Shown here: one piece after another, positions 20,347-28,885 of the stretch | Numbering within the stretch: position 1 is the stretch's first letter | Layout: every line of letters starts with the position of its first letter | Source of the DNA: Candidatus Yanofskyibacteriota bacterium | GTDB taxonomy: Bacteria; Patescibacteriota; Minisyncoccia; 2-02-FULL-40-12; GWA2-44-9 | Assembly: GCA_016181145.1 (NCBI GenBank) | Contig: JACOZW010000022.1 | Coordinates: 1-48,176 of the forward strand | DNA: 48,176 bases | Direction of reading: 5' to 3' | Position numbers and translations under genes: made by a program | The notes under the pieces: model-generated | The model's input: the letters and a program-made list of their open reading frames with translations, nothing else | Databases searched by the model: none | What the model was told of the DNA's origin: nothing

Positions 20347-21015
20347 ATGCAGAACTCCAAAGCCAATATTTATCTAATAGAATCTAAGAGTCGTCAAGAT
20401 TTGGCCGGGATGTTTATGCGCTTCCAGGAGCATTATGAGTCGCCCCAGTTCAAGGGCAAGGCTTTTACCATTGAGGAATTTGCTCACTGGTATGCTTCTA
20501 AATACGGGTCCTTTAGCTATGCTAAGGATTGGTATGGTTTTAATATACCCGGCACCGTCTTAGCTCCTTTTCGTTCCGGTAATTTTAATCCCTTAACTGA
20601 TAAAGAAAAAAAGCTGATGGAGCTATGTAAAAATGCCGGTGAGAATTCATATATAATCGGCGTGACTCCGTCCGCCGAATATTTTAAAGAGACGGTTCGG
20701 CATGAATTTGTCCACGGTGCTTTCTATATAAATTCAGATTATCGTAAAGAAGTTGAAGCTTGTGTTAAAAGCCAAAGAATCAGACCGATTGATACCGGAT
20801 TGAAGAAGATGGGTTATTGCGACGAAGTGGCGATCGATGAGACTAATGCTTACGTTCTGGTTGAGCCGGACACTGTGCAGGAATACGTATCCATCCGAAA
20901 CACCCAGAAACTTAGAGAGAGTTTGGATATGATTTTTCAAAAACATTTCGGATTCTCTCTTCTAGGAGTCGAGATTCCGGCATTGATGGCTAAGACTGAG
21001 CACGTATTAATATAG
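20347..21015 (+). CDS. HExxH putative zinc-dependent hydrolase, paralogue 2
   Basis: A 222-residue paralogue of the divergent neighbour. It contains MFMRFQEHYESPQFKGK, RHEFVHGAFY and IDETNAYVL, and ends in KHFGFSLLG, so all presumed catalytic residues are retained. The ORF track starts at TTG 20314; ATG 20347 (MQNSKANIYLIES) lines up with the paralogue's N-terminus and is preferred. I see no good Shine-Dalgarno or promoter directly upstream. The 3' end overlaps the convergent ATP-grasp gene by nine bases. The head-to-head pair probably arose by an inverted duplication. Confidence 0.58.
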   Translation: MQNSKANIYLIESKSRQDLAGMFMRFQEHYESPQFKGKAFTIEEFAHWYASKYGSFSYAKDWYGFNIPGTVLAPFRSGNFNPLTDKEKKLMELCKNAGENSYIIGVTPSAEYFKETVRHEFVHGAFYINSDYRKEVEACVKSQRIRPIDTGLKKMGYCDEVAIDETNAYVLVEPDTVQEYVSIRNTQKLRESLDMIFQKHFGFSLLGVEIPALMAKTEHVLI

Positions 21016-22332
21016 GTATCCCCATGTTTGGAGCTTGTCGCTGTCATCTCCCCAGGTAGCGCCAATATCGGTGCGATAGAACATATTAATAAGTATGACA
21101 TTATCTATTCTGGAGTAAGCCTGTTTTCGCGCTTCTTCCATGGTTACTCCGGAGCCGGTGATTATAAGATGATAACTGCAATTACCGGCTGTCCGCCAAA
21201 TGCCATCGATTATCTTTACATCACCAAGGTGGATACCTTCAAGATTCGGTTTTTTAAATAAAATTGATAAGTCCCGGTAAATTTCGACTTCTTCTTTATC
21301 TTCATAGGGAAATGGCGGAACTACGCACACCACTCCAACCTGAAATCCTCTCTTGGTTCTCAGGTCGTAGTGCTGGCCGTTAGCGATGGCGTGTAAAAAT
21401 TCTCCCCACTCGCTCATCACGCCTTCCTGCTGAATGTTGATGGTCGGATAGCCGAATCTGCAGGTAAATTCGAGTGGATAGATTCCACGTCCGTTAACTA
21501 TGCAGTTTATATCAATATATCCAACATATTTTGCTTTGCGGAGATCTTCCTCCATTTTGCCGGTTGTTTCTCTGAATAGTTTGTTTGGTTCGCACCAAAA
21601 CATTGATGTCCCCATTTCTCCGGTCATCAATCCAAGCTCTCCCGGGAAAAGTCTTTTGTGTTCAAAGGCGACGAGTATGGGAGTAATAAATTTATCTCCG
21701 TTAAAAAAGGCGGACGCCCCCACCTCGACACCGTTAACGAATTTTTGCAGCTGGAAATGTTTTATTTTTTTACTGAAAACTTTTTTATTCTGTTCGAGTA
21801 TCTCGTATAGATCTTTCCCATCCTCTTCTTTGCCGGCAAACAGCAAGCTTTTGAGGTCGCTTGGAATAAATCCTGACGGTTTATAAACGTAGCGTCCCGG
21901 ATTTTCTTTTATGAACTGAAGGGCTTTATCGTAATCATCAAAGTCCCAAGAGGGGAGAGTTAACATTCCAAGGCGTTTCATTTCTGCCTGTCCGAATTCT
22001 CGGTTATCCTCCAGCGAGTCCGTATATTCACTACCGCCTATAACCGGCTTGCCTGCTTTGCGCAGTTTATCAGCTTCTTTACCAAAACCGATATCGTCAA
22101 AGACAACAACATCGGCCCAATCTACCAGAGATTTCCAGTCGGTAACTTTTTCCAGCATGCCGTCATATTCATCGGTTACATTTTTTATATAGCACTTAAC
22201 TTCATGTCCCTCGTTTTTTATCTTCCAAGCTAAATCTCCCGAGAGCGCCTCCCAGGATACAAATAAAAATTTATATTTATTTTTTTCTGGATGGCTTCCA
22301 TTCCCATCCCCATTTTTATTTTGATCGTTCAT
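21007..22332 (-). CDS. ATP-grasp family ligase (PurD-like)
   Basis: A 441-residue protein resembling phosphoribosylamine-glycine ligase (GARS). It has an N-terminal Rossmann-like domain (KFLFVSWEALSGDLAWKI), the ATP-grasp lid region (GRYVYKPSG) and a metal/ATP-binding stretch (YVGYIDINCIVNGRGIYPLEFTCRFGYPT). No other purine genes are near, and the N-terminal domain differs from true PurD. It is more likely a ligase of uncertain substrate, as is common for PurD-like proteins in small genomes. The first ~15 residues are polar and charged. Confidence 0.7.
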   Translation of the reverse strand: MNDQNKNGDGNGSHPEKNKYKFLFVSWEALSGDLAWKIKNEGHEVKCYIKNVTDEYDGMLEKVTDWKSLVDWADVVVFDDIGFGKEADKLRKAGKPVIGGSEYTDSLEDNREFGQAEMKRLGMLTLPSWDFDDYDKALQFIKENPGRYVYKPSGFIPSDLKSLLFAGKEEDGKDLYEILEQNKKVFSKKIKHFQLQKFVNGVEVGASAFFNGDKFITPILVAFEHKRLFPGELGLMTGEMGTSMFWCEPNKLFRETTGKMEEDLRKAKYVGYIDINCIVNGRGIYPLEFTCRFGYPTINIQQEGVMSEWGEFLHAIANGQHYDLRTKRGFQVGVVCVVPPFPYEDKEEVEIYRDLSILFKKPNLEGIHLGDVKIIDGIWRTAGNCSYHLIITGSGVTMEEARKQAYSRIDNVILINMFYRTDIGATWGDDSDKLQTWGYLY

Positions 22333-22399
22333 ATTTTTTTATTTCTAATTTAAATTTACGCTTATTCAGGATTCTCTACAAGAAATTCTGTGCATAACC

Positions 22400-22428
22400 T
22401 TGAAAAATCTATTTATTTTTTATAGAAT
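22400..22428 (+). promoter_or_regulatory. promoter of hpf
   Basis: TTGAAA (22400-22405), 17 bases, TAGAAT (22423-22428), then only six bases to ATG 22435, predicting a leaderless mRNA. Confidence 0.6.
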
Positions 22429-22434
22429 TAACTT

Positions 22435-22755
22435 ATGAAAATAATATTATCTGGAAAAAATATGCAGCTCGACGAGCCATTAAAAGTTTTTGTCGAGGAT
22501 AGAATCGGTAGCTTAGAAAAATTTTTGGGTGATGGACCGGTTGAGGCGAGAGTTGAGATCGGCTTGCCCTCAAAACATCACCGTTCGGGCAGAATATATT
22601 ATGCCGAGGTTAATTTAAAAATGGGAAGTAAATTACTGCGCGCGACTTGCCAGCACGAGGACATGCGTAATGCGATAGTTGATGCCAAGAATGAACTTCA
22701 AAGACAGATAAAGAAGTTTAAGGGAAAGATTAGTGATTCTCGAAGATTAAGTTAA
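22435..22755 (+). CDS. hpf: ribosome hibernation promoting factor / RaiA family
   Basis: A 106-residue short-form HPF/YfiA protein: MKIILSGKNMQLDEPLKVFVEDRIGSLEKF, then the basic strand (GLPSKHHRSGRIYYAEVNLKMG) and the C-terminal helix with AIVDAKNELQRQIKKFKGK. It binds the 30S decoding centre and silences ribosomes under stress. There is no C-terminal dimerisation domain, so it is the short form. No Shine-Dalgarno sequence is present. Confidence 0.9.
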   Translation: MKIILSGKNMQLDEPLKVFVEDRIGSLEKFLGDGPVEARVEIGLPSKHHRSGRIYYAEVNLKMGSKLLRATCQHEDMRNAIVDAKNELQRQIKKFKGKISDSRRLS

Positions 22756-22801
22756 TAAATAAAACCACTAGCGCTTCATAGTCACCATACCCTATAGATT
22801 A

Positions 22802-22829
22802 TTGACAAATTGCCAGTATATTATATACT
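22802..22829 (+). promoter_or_regulatory. promoter of the 22866 gene
   Basis: Perfect TTGACA (22802-22807), 16 bases, TATACT (22824-22829). A ~30-base leader carries AAGGAG (22854-22859) ahead of the GTG start. Confidence 0.8.
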
Positions 22830-22865
22830 CCCGGAGATGTTTCTTGACAAAACAAGGAGTCAGCT

Positions 22866-23360
22866 GTGGGTACGGCGTTTACAATCCGGCAATTAAGCAG
22901 TGAAAAATCTGTCAGTTCAGCAGATGACCAATCGCTTATTCTGCCAACCAGACGCGATGCCGTGTTGGTAAAAATTAATAAATTTAGGACAGAAAATCTA
23001 AAAGTTCGGCAATCAGATGAGAGTCAATACTTGGCTAAAAAAGTAGACTCACTATTTTTAAAGCTTTGCTTATCTAAGTTAGGCCTTTCGAGAGGACAAT
23101 TAGCTCAACTGGAACCGCAGGAACTTGAGGAGGTGGCCGCGGTCGTGTATCAGCAGTCTAGGCCGGTAGCCATTTCTCATGCATGTATTTTAGCATGCAT
23201 TCCCATAGCCGGTTGGATCATCTTGACAGCATCATTGTTGAATAGCAGACAGCCGGACTTAGATTTTTGGGTTAATATGCGGTACTACTTTTGGTATAGA
23301 AGAATGAAAAATAAATATGGTCAAGATTTTAAGCCTCAACCGGTCAACCAATATTACTAA
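22866..23360 (+). CDS. small membrane protein of unknown function
   Basis: A 164-residue protein starting with GTG. A polar ~100-residue N-terminal part precedes one strong hydrophobic segment (SHACILACIPIAGWIILTASLL) and a basic tail YRRMKNKYGQDFKP. The tail resembles that of the protein at 43048 (RKRLKKKYGPDYFP), which also follows a hydrophobic stretch. Both genes have TTGACA-type promoters and good Shine-Dalgarno sites. This suggests a shared, undescribed family of accessory membrane proteins. No function can be assigned. Confidence 0.6.
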   Translation: MGTAFTIRQLSSEKSVSSADDQSLILPTRRDAVLVKINKFRTENLKVRQSDESQYLAKKVDSLFLKLCLSKLGLSRGQLAQLEPQELEEVAAVVYQQSRPVAISHACILACIPIAGWIILTASLLNSRQPDLDFWVNMRYYFWYRRMKNKYGQDFKPQPVNQYY

Positions 23361-23468
23361 GATGATATCTAGGCTTGCATCTAGCCCTCCAAGTTCGTTT
23401 TATTTCGGATGTTTTTCTTAGTCTTCCCGGCACTTAAATTTTCTCTTAATTTTTTTTTAGCCACTACC

Positions 23469-23493
23469 GCCGAGTCAATCTCGGCTTTTTTAT
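23469..23493 (+). terminator. rho-independent terminator
   Basis: GCCGAG/CTCGGC stem with a 5-base loop, followed by TTTTTTATT. It ends the transcript of the 22866 gene. Confidence 0.85.
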
Positions 23494-23574
23494 TACAAAT
23501 AAAAACCAGAAAGTTCGGGTAGTGCTTCTTTTGATTATTGAAGTTATGCAATGCCATGGAGTTGGGCTTGATTT

Positions 23575-23602
23575 TTGTAAAAAGCCTTGTTTCTGCTATA
23601 CT
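23575..23602 (+). promoter_or_regulatory. promoter of secA
   Basis: TTGTAA (23575-23580), 16 bases, TATACT (23597-23602) with an upstream TGC giving an extended -10, then 11 bases to ATG 23614. There is no Shine-Dalgarno sequence. Confidence 0.65.
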
Positions 23603-23613
23603 AATGTAGCTTT

Positions 23614-26412
23614 ATGTCTATATTGGGTAAAATCTTCGGCGATGCTAATGAGCGGTATATCAAGTCGCTTGAGCCTTTGGTTGCCCAGATCGACGAACTC
23701 GAACAAGAATATGGGAAGCTTTCGGATGGGCAGTTAAAATCTAAAACAGTTGAATTTAAAAAACTATTGGCTAGTGGCTATTCGCTAGACGCTATCTTAC
23801 CCGAAGCTTTTGCTGCGGTCCGCGAAGCTTCCAAAAGAACGCTTGGCCAGCGGCATTTTGATGTCCAGCTGATGGGAGGAATTGTTCTGCATCAGGGCAA
23901 GATCGCGGAAATGAGAACCGGAGAAGGCAAGACCCTTGTTGCCACATTGCCGGCATACTTAAATGCTTTAACCGGCGAAGGTGTACATATAGTTTCAGTT
24001 AACGATTATTTGGTTAGGCGCGATACTGCTTGGATGGGCCAGATTTACAACGCTCTTGGATTAAGCGTCGGATGTATCAACCATGACGGCAGTTATCTTT
24101 ATGATGCCGCTCATTCCTCCTCCGCTAAAGCTTCGGAGGACAAGCAGAAAAATGATGATGAGCTTGATAAAACAAGAGATTCTACCGGAGCGTTCCATGT
24201 TGTTTATGAATTTTTGCGTCCTGTAGATAAAAAAGAAGCCTACTCTGCCGACATTACCTACGGTACTAATAATGAGTATGGTTTTGATTATTTGCGTGAC
24301 AATATGGCCTATCAGGCTGAGAGTATGTCCCAAAGACCTAACCACGCATACGCCATAGTAGACGAAGTCGACTCTATTTTAATAGATGAAGCCCGTACTC
24401 CGCTTATTATTTCCGCTCCCGATACTGATTCCGGTAAGCTCTATGATACTTTTTCTAAACTGGTGCCGCGACTTAGTGAAAATGAAGACTACAATGTTGA
24501 TGAAAAATTGAAGGCCGTCAGTATCACCGAGGCCGGCATTGAGAAAGTAGAAAAAATGCTCGGCCTCTCTAATATATATGATGAGGGAGGGGTAAGGCAT
24601 GTTCATCATCTGGAGCAGGCGCTTAAGGCCAATATCTTATTCAAGCGTGACCGTGATTATGTTGTTAAGGACGGTGAAGTTATTATCGTCGATGAATTTA
24701 CGGGACGCTTAATGCCCGGCCGGCGCTGGTCGGAGGGTCTCCATCAGGCCGTTGAGGCAAAAGAAGGCGTCAGTATCCAGAAAGAATCACGCACTCTTGC
24801 CACGATTACCTTTCAGAATTATTTCCGTTTATACAAAAAAATCTCAGGTATGACCGGAACCGCCAGAACATCAGCCGAGGAGCTTCACAAGGTTTATAAT
24901 GTTGATGTAATTTCTGTTCCCACCAATAAGCCCGCTATCCGCCAAGACATAGCTGACAGAATATACAAAAACGAGGTAGGGAAGCTGAGGGCGGTTGCGA
25001 GGGAAGTTAAGGAGCGGAATGAAAAAGGTCAGCCGGTACTGGTCGGTACCGTATCTATAGAAAAGAACGAACTTTTATCAAAACTTTTAGAAAGAGAGGG
25101 GGTCAGGCATAATATTTTAAATGCCAAGAACCACGAGAAAGAAGCAGAGATAATCTCACAGGCGGGGCGTCTTGGCGCAGTAACAATAGCGACCAATATG
25201 GCCGGACGAGGCGTTGATATTCTGCTTGGCGGTAACCCGCCTGATTCAGATGAGGCTGAAAAGGTTCGCGGGCTGGGCGGTTTGCATGTAATCGGCACTG
25301 AACGTCACGAAGCCAGGAGAATAGATGACCAGCTTCGTGGACGAGCCGGAAGGCAGGGTGATCCTGGATCCTCTCAGTTTTTTGTTTCGACTGAGGATGA
25401 TGTTATTAGGGTTTTTGGTGGTGATCGCCTCAAGAATTTAATGGAACGGCTCGGAATAGGTGAAGATGATATGATAGAAAACCGCTTTGTTTCAAATGCT
25501 ATTGAGCAAGCCCAGTCTAGAATTGAAGGCCATAATTTCGATATTCGCAAATATGTTCTTGAATATGACGATGTAATGAATAAACATCGCGACGGGATAT
25601 ATCGTCTGCGAAAAGAAACTTTATTTTCAGAGAGTATCAAGGAGACGGTCTTGGGATATGTTATGGATGTTGTTAAGCAGATAGTTAATCTTCATGCTCC
25701 GGAAGATGAAATGATTGAATGGAATACCGAAGAAATAGCTGAATCAATCAAGGCACTTATTGGCAAAGATAATAACTTACATACCGAACTTATAGAAATG
25801 GCTGGTAACCGTGACCACCATAAAGTATTAGAATTTGTTTTTGATTATATCGTTAAAGCTTACGAAGCTAAGGAGGGGGAAGTGGGTCCGTCTCCAATGC
25901 GTCCCGTTAGAAGTCTCGCTCGCACCGAAGGCGCGAGTCCGGAGGACCTCGGCGAGGCTACTTCTAACGGGATGCGGCAATTAGAAAAGTATGTTTTATT
26001 GAGAACGATAGATGAGCTATGGATGGATCACATCGAATCAATGGAACAGCTTCGCGACTCGGTTCGGCTTCGTGCCTACGGCCAGAGGGACCCGTTGGTT
26101 GAGTATAAAATAGAGGGACAGAAAATGTTTGAGCAGTTACAAAATTCGGTTAAGGGCCAAGTGGCAAGCACGATATTCAAGGTCTCATTTATGCAACAGC
26201 CAAAGGAAGTTAAGATGGAGGAACGCCGGCCCGATATTATTCAGGATGAACATAGTCACCAAGCCCAGATAAGCGAACCCCTTCATCGCCAAGGCTATGA
26301 AGGGCAGGCGGCTCATCGGCCTCCAGCTCAAAATGAGCATCCTGATGTCGGAAGAAATGACCCCTGCTGGTGCGGAAGCGGTAAGAAGTATAAAAAGTGT
26401 CATGGTGCCTAG
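23614..26412 (+). CDS. secA: preprotein translocase ATPase SecA
   Basis: A 932-residue SecA, the motor for Sec-dependent export. It has [17 protein letters not shown] (Walker A), [16 protein letters not shown] (DEAD), the preprotein-binding region, [28 protein letters not shown], the helical scaffold and wing, and the C-terminal zinc motif [17 protein letters not shown] that binds SecB or ribosomes. Two stretches look foreign to the family: SSSAKASED near residue 170, encoded by a short palindrome, and a ~24-residue segment before [17 protein letters not shown], encoded by an inverted-repeat element. Both keep the frame. The stop overlaps the convergent TrmB-like gene by four bases. Confidence 0.97.
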   Translation: MSILGKIFGDANERYIKSLEPLVAQIDELEQEYGKLSDGQLKSKTVEFKKLLASGYSLDAILPEAFAAVREASKRTLGQRHFDVQLMGGIVLHQGKIAEMRTGEGKTLVATLPAYLNALTGEGVHIVSVNDYLVRRDTAWMGQIYNALGLSVGCINHDGSYLYDAAHSSSAKASEDKQKNDDELDKTRDSTGAFHVVYEFLRPVDKKEAYSADITYGTNNEYGFDYLRDNMAYQAESMSQRPNHAYAIVDEVDSILIDEARTPLIISAPDTDSGKLYDTFSKLVPRLSENEDYNVDEKLKAVSITEAGIEKVEKMLGLSNIYDEGGVRHVHHLEQALKANILFKRDRDYVVKDGEVIIVDEFTGRLMPGRRWSEGLHQAVEAKEGVSIQKESRTLATITFQNYFRLYKKISGMTGTARTSAEELHKVYNVDVISVPTNKPAIRQDIADRIYKNEVGKLRAVAREVKERNEKGQPVLVGTVSIEKNELLSKLLEREGVRHNILNAKNHEKEAEIISQAGRLGAVTIATNMAGRGVDILLGGNPPDSDEAEKVRGLGGLHVIGTERHEARRIDDQLRGRAGRQGDPGSSQFFVSTEDDVIRVFGGDRLKNLMERLGIGEDDMIENRFVSNAIEQAQSRIEGHNFDIRKYVLEYDDVMNKHRDGIYRLRKETLFSESIKETVLGYVMDVVKQIVNLHAPEDEMIEWNTEEIAESIKALIGKDNNLHTELIEMAGNRDHHKVLEFVFDYIVKAYEAKEGEVGPSPMRPVRSLARTEGASPEDLGEATSNGMRQLEKYVLLRTIDELWMDHIESMEQLRDSVRLRAYGQRDPLVEYKIEGQKMFEQLQNSVKGQVASTIFKVSFMQQPKEVKMEERRPDIIQDEHSHQAQISEPLHRQGYEGQAAHRPPAQNEHPDVGRNDPCWCGSGKKYKKCHGA
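24118..24140 (+). repeat. short palindromic insertion inside secA
   Basis: TCCTCCG and CGGAGGA flank CTAAAGCTT. It is translated as part of SSSAKASED in a loop of the nucleotide-binding domain. Peptides of this kind recur, to my recollection, in unrelated Patescibacteria proteins. Confidence 0.65.
25902..25972 (+). repeat. inverted-repeat element inserted in frame in secA
   Basis: Perfect 13-base arms, TCCCGTTAGAAGT at 25902-25914 and its complement at 25960-25972, enclose GC-rich sub-hairpins such as GTCC/GGAC. The 71-base element is read through in frame. The ten outer bases are the same as those of the inverted repeat at 34777-34889. Confidence 0.75.
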
Positions 26413-27110
26413 TTTTTCCAGATAAGCTCGAAAATAGACTTGGCCATTTTTGAGAAAGATTGATTTTCAATAACAAAACCAAGGCCATTTTTTTCGAATA
26501 ATATTATGCAAACTTTTTTGTCATAAATTAAAATATATCCGGGGAAATCCATACTCTTAACAAACTTTGCTTGATTTAAGCGGGGATTGCTTACGGATTC
26601 ATCGCCTTCAAAACGAATTGAGCGGGCAAGTATATTTTTCATTCTTCTCCGATGGCCGTAACCAAACTTTCCTCCGATAAATTGCAGTAGTTCCCTGGAG
26701 GATCCTATAGATAAAATTATCCTTTCTTTCGTATCCAGTGCGTCTTCAATTAAACTCTTGATGGCTTCTTCGCCGTAATATGTTTTAATCTCTGAATTTG
26801 AAGATGTTTTACGCATCTCCTTTTGCAGTTCGGGAATAATCCTCTCGGTTAGTATCAATCTCTGCTCAAAGTGGGATTTAATCTTATTTGGATTTTCAGC
26901 TACGAATCTTTTAGTGCCTCGAGAAGTATAAGTACTAACAAGGCCCAAGCTTATTAAATGCTCTAACATATGGTAGACGCTGGTTCTGATAATTCCTGTT
27001 TCCTCGGCTATTCGGCTTACCGGGGCATCAGCTAAATAGAGGAGTGCTCGATATACTCTCTCAGTTTTCTCGTCTAATCCCAAAAAGCTCAGAATATTGT
27101 TTTTTGACAT
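26409..27110 (-). CDS. TrmB-family transcriptional regulator
   Basis: A 233-residue protein with an N-terminal winged helix (about residues 10-80: [39 protein letters not shown]), a short coiled helix and a C-terminal domain like the effector region of TrmB proteins ([15 protein letters not shown]). Family members sense sugars or other ligands. An inverted repeat sits just downstream of its predicted transcription start, which suggests autoregulation. Its stop overlaps the secA stop by four bases. Regulon and ligand are unknown; no sugar transporter is nearby. Confidence 0.82.
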   Translation of the reverse strand: MSKNNILSFLGLDEKTERVYRALLYLADAPVSRIAEETGIIRTSVYHMLEHLISLGLVSTYTSRGTKRFVAENPNKIKSHFEQRLILTERIIPELQKEMRKTSSNSEIKTYYGEEAIKSLIEDALDTKERIILSIGSSRELLQFIGGKFGYGHRRRMKNILARSIRFEGDESVSNPRLNQAKFVKSMDFPGYILIYDKKVCIILFEKNGLGFVIENQSFSKMAKSIFELIWKN

Positions 27111-27130
27111 AATTTGGATTTTATTGATTT

Positions 27131-27150
27131 TTGACGATAATTTTCGTCAA
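27131..27150. promoter_or_regulatory. candidate operator of the TrmB-like regulator
   Basis: TTGACGA and TCGTCAA form a perfect 7-base inverted repeat with a 6-base spacer. It lies in the first bases of the predicted leader of the regulator gene and upstream of the small gene at 27282, so it could control both. Confidence 0.6.
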
Positions 27151-27157
27151 CATTTTA

Positions 27158-27185
27158 AGTATAGCAAAAAGCCAGTAAAAATCAA
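27158..27185 (-). promoter_or_regulatory. promoter of the TrmB-like regulator
   Basis: On the minus strand TTGATT (27180-27185), 16 bases, TATACT (27158-27163) preceded by TGC. The start would lie near 27151, next to the inverted repeat. Confidence 0.65.
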
Positions 27186-27281
27186 GGTTTTAATTGACTA
27201 CTAAATCCATAATTAAAATTTTTCAGCAAAGATTCTTGTTTAGCATTATGCTTAGGTTGTTCTTTAAAAAGGAGGAACCAA

Positions 27282-27545
27282 GTGAAAAGACTAATGGATT
27301 ATTGGACTATGAAAGAATTATCTAAGTTGGAAATTGGTTCAGAGGTGGGCTATGGAGAACTATTAAGACATTTAGGCGAGTGGGGTGATGTTGAAGACAT
27401 TCTATGCACACTAAATCTATTAGTAGAAGAAGATTATATATCTATAACTAATCTGCGTTATAGAAGTCATGGTTTTTTACATTTCTACATAAAGAAGATT
27501 AAGAATATTCCAACAGATGATTTTAGATCCCTAAATAAAACCTAA
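27282..27545 (+). CDS. small hypothetical protein, possibly winged-helix
   Basis: An 87-residue protein with a GTG start behind a very strong AAAAAGGAGG. The sequence (TMKELSKLEIGSEVGYGELLRHL, ILCTLNLLVEEDYISITNLRYR) has the helix-helix-wing feel of a small wHTH, but no family is recognised. It is followed after 13 bases by the 27559 gene and shares its terminator, so the two form a small operon. Confidence 0.55.
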   Translation: MKRLMDYWTMKELSKLEIGSEVGYGELLRHLGEWGDVEDILCTLNLLVEEDYISITNLRYRSHGFLHFYIKKIKNIPTDDFRSLNKT

Positions 27546-27558
27546 AAGGAGGAATGAA

Positions 27559-27810
27559 ATGGCAACGACACAAGCTGATATTCGCGGATGGCTTAACGAA
27601 GCTAAGAAGATGAAGGCAACTCATGTTATTGTGGTATGTGATACTTTTGACTGGGAAGACTATCCGGTCTATGTGGCTTCGAATGAAGATGTTAGAAAAA
27701 AGTACTCAGAATACAATGGCCCCAATATGCAGAAGGTCATGGAAGTTTATTCTTTGAAAATTGATATCGAGAGCCAGCTTAATGAACGCCGGGCTTTCCA
27801 TTTTGACTAG
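27559..27810 (+). CDS. conserved small hypothetical protein
   Basis: An 83-residue soluble protein preceded by AAAAGGAGG. I recognise the pattern ATHVIVVCDTFDWEDYPVYV and NMQKVMEVYSL from a widespread bacterial family of unknown function. It is predicted to be a compact alpha/beta domain. No catalytic motif is evident. It is the second gene of a two-gene operon. Confidence 0.7.
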   Translation: MATTQADIRGWLNEAKKMKATHVIVVCDTFDWEDYPVYVASNEDVRKKYSEYNGPNMQKVMEVYSLKIDIESQLNERRAFHFD

Positions 27811-27816
27811 TTTTAT

Positions 27817-27840
27817 AAGCCGCTCTATGCGGCTTTATTT
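27817..27840 (+). terminator. rho-independent terminator
   Basis: AGCCGC/GCGGCT stem with a 5-base loop followed by TTATTTTAT. Confidence 0.85.
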
Positions 27841-27914
27841 TATATCGGAATACTGTTATTTTGTAATTATGAAGATAGTTTCCTAATAATATAAAAATTC
27901 AAAAAATGTCATGG

Positions 27915-28118
27915 GAAATAAAGAGGCCTGGCATCGAAAGATGTCAGGCCGATGAGAGGTTTTCCCGCTGACTACGACCGCTTTGGCTGGGCCCACACCC
28001 CGCTCGCCTTATGGGAATCGCATCCCATCCACGGTACTACCTCTCGTGGGAGTTGAACCCACCACCTACTTGATCTCAATGAATAAAAGCAAATAGGTGA
28101 TGAGTTCGAACTGTTTTC
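27915..28118 (-). ncRNA. candidate structured non-coding RNA, unknown family
   Basis: A consensus minus-strand promoter (TTGACA-16-TATACT) predicts a start near 28118, and no ORF follows. About 200 bases of GC-rich, self-complementary sequence end in a hairpin (GGCCTG-CATC with a TTTC loop on the RNA, 27925-27950) followed by TCTTTATTT. Within it are a stem CACCTA/TAGGTG, a tRNA T-arm-like hairpin GTGGG-TTCAACT-CCCAC, and a domain closed by GAGAGGT/ACCTCTC containing ATGGGA/TCCCAT. It does not match tmRNA, RNase P, SRP or 6S features that I can check. Confidence 0.6.
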
Positions 28119-28124
28119 CACTGT

Positions 28125-28175
28125 AGTATAGCAAATCCACATAGTTTGTCAATAGCTGGAAAAAGGTCTTAGAAT
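28125..28175. promoter_or_regulatory. divergent promoters with overlapping -35 boxes (ncRNA / 28227 gene)
   Basis: Minus strand: TTGACA (28147-28152), 16 bases, extended -10 TGCTATACT (hexamer 28125-28130). Plus strand: TTGTCA (28146-28151), 18 bases, TAGAAT (28170-28175). The -35 boxes share five base pairs, as at gmd/flippase. Confidence 0.65.
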
Positions 28176-28226
28176 GAGGACAAATTAACCCCATAGGTTA
28201 GCATCTAGTAAATCTCAAGAAGTAAC

Positions 28227-28673
28227 GTGGGTGTCATAAGTAATAAAAATATGGACAATAATTTTATGGAAAATATTCAGAGAAGGGTCATGGGTTTATT
28301 GCTGACACGATCCGGTAATCTGCAAGTCGCGGCCAGAGATCAATGTAGCGAAGTGGCAAGAATAGTCGGTTGTTGGATACTGGATGAATATCCTGAGCAT
28401 GGAGTGCAAATTTGTAAGGGAACGTTTTCCGATGAATCGTCTCATGATATTTTGATCATTGATGACGGAAAATTATTATTTCTGGTAGATCCGACAATAT
28501 GGCAAAAGTTTCCAGAAAGTGAAAACATTTTTGTCGGGTCAGTTAATGATATGCCAGGGGCAGTCAGTTTTCTTGAAGAGAAATACGGCGGGACGTGGAA
28601 ATTATCAGAAATTATGCAGAAATGTGATGAAAACTATCAGCAAGAACTTCTAGATATTATCAAGAAAAATTAG
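28227..28673 (+). CDS. hypothetical protein, possible papain-like/transglutaminase-like fold
   Basis: A 148-residue protein from GTG 28227; ATG 28251 is an alternative and neither has a good ribosome site. The order of conserved-looking residues is Cys in RDQCSEVARIVG, His in SSHDILIIDDGK and Asp in LFLVDPTIW. This matches the Cys-His-Asp order of papain-like and transglutaminase-like hydrolases, including toxin domains of the Tox-PL kind. The similarity is by pattern only. There is no signal peptide. It is followed by a small membrane protein gene and a serine hydrolase gene. Confidence 0.45.
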   Translation: MGVISNKNMDNNFMENIQRRVMGLLLTRSGNLQVAARDQCSEVARIVGCWILDEYPEHGVQICKGTFSDESSHDILIIDDGKLLFLVDPTIWQKFPESENIFVGSVNDMPGAVSFLEEKYGGTWKLSEIMQKCDENYQQELLDIIKKN

Positions 28674-28693
28674 CAATAATTATAAGGAATTTC

Positions 28694-28885
28694 ATGGGAA
28701 ATAGGCCAATAATTTGGGGGTTGATATTTTTCGGGATCGGGACGGTTGGCTGGGTTGTTTCTGTTGTTTTTAATGTTGTTACGCTTGGTGCTTTTGCCTG
28801 GATCAGTAATGTGCTGGGGATTATAGCTTTACTAAGTTTACCGATAGCGTTAATCTGTGAGTTGATAAGAAGAAAAAAGAAATGA
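28694..28885 (+). CDS. small two-helix membrane protein
   Basis: A 63-residue protein made of two hydrophobic helices and a basic tail (ELIRRKKK), preceded by AAGGA. Its stop overlaps the next ATG by four bases, so the two are probably translated together. No family recognised. Confidence 0.6.
   Translation: MGNRPIIWGLIFFGIGTVGWVVSVVFNVVTLGAFAWISNVLGIIALLSLPIALICELIRRKKK

Noticed and set aside
27920-27975. Hammerhead ribozyme (a GATGA next to a GAAA-loop hairpin on the plus strand)
   Set aside because: The core CUGAUGA and the second GAAA are not both present in the right order; the hairpin is better explained as the ncRNA terminator.
27915-28118. Permuted or standard tmRNA
   Set aside because: The T-arm-like hairpin and flanking GAGAGGT/ACCTCTC look suggestive, but there is no GGGG acceptor start, no G-U alanine identity pair, no CCA and no tag reading frame.
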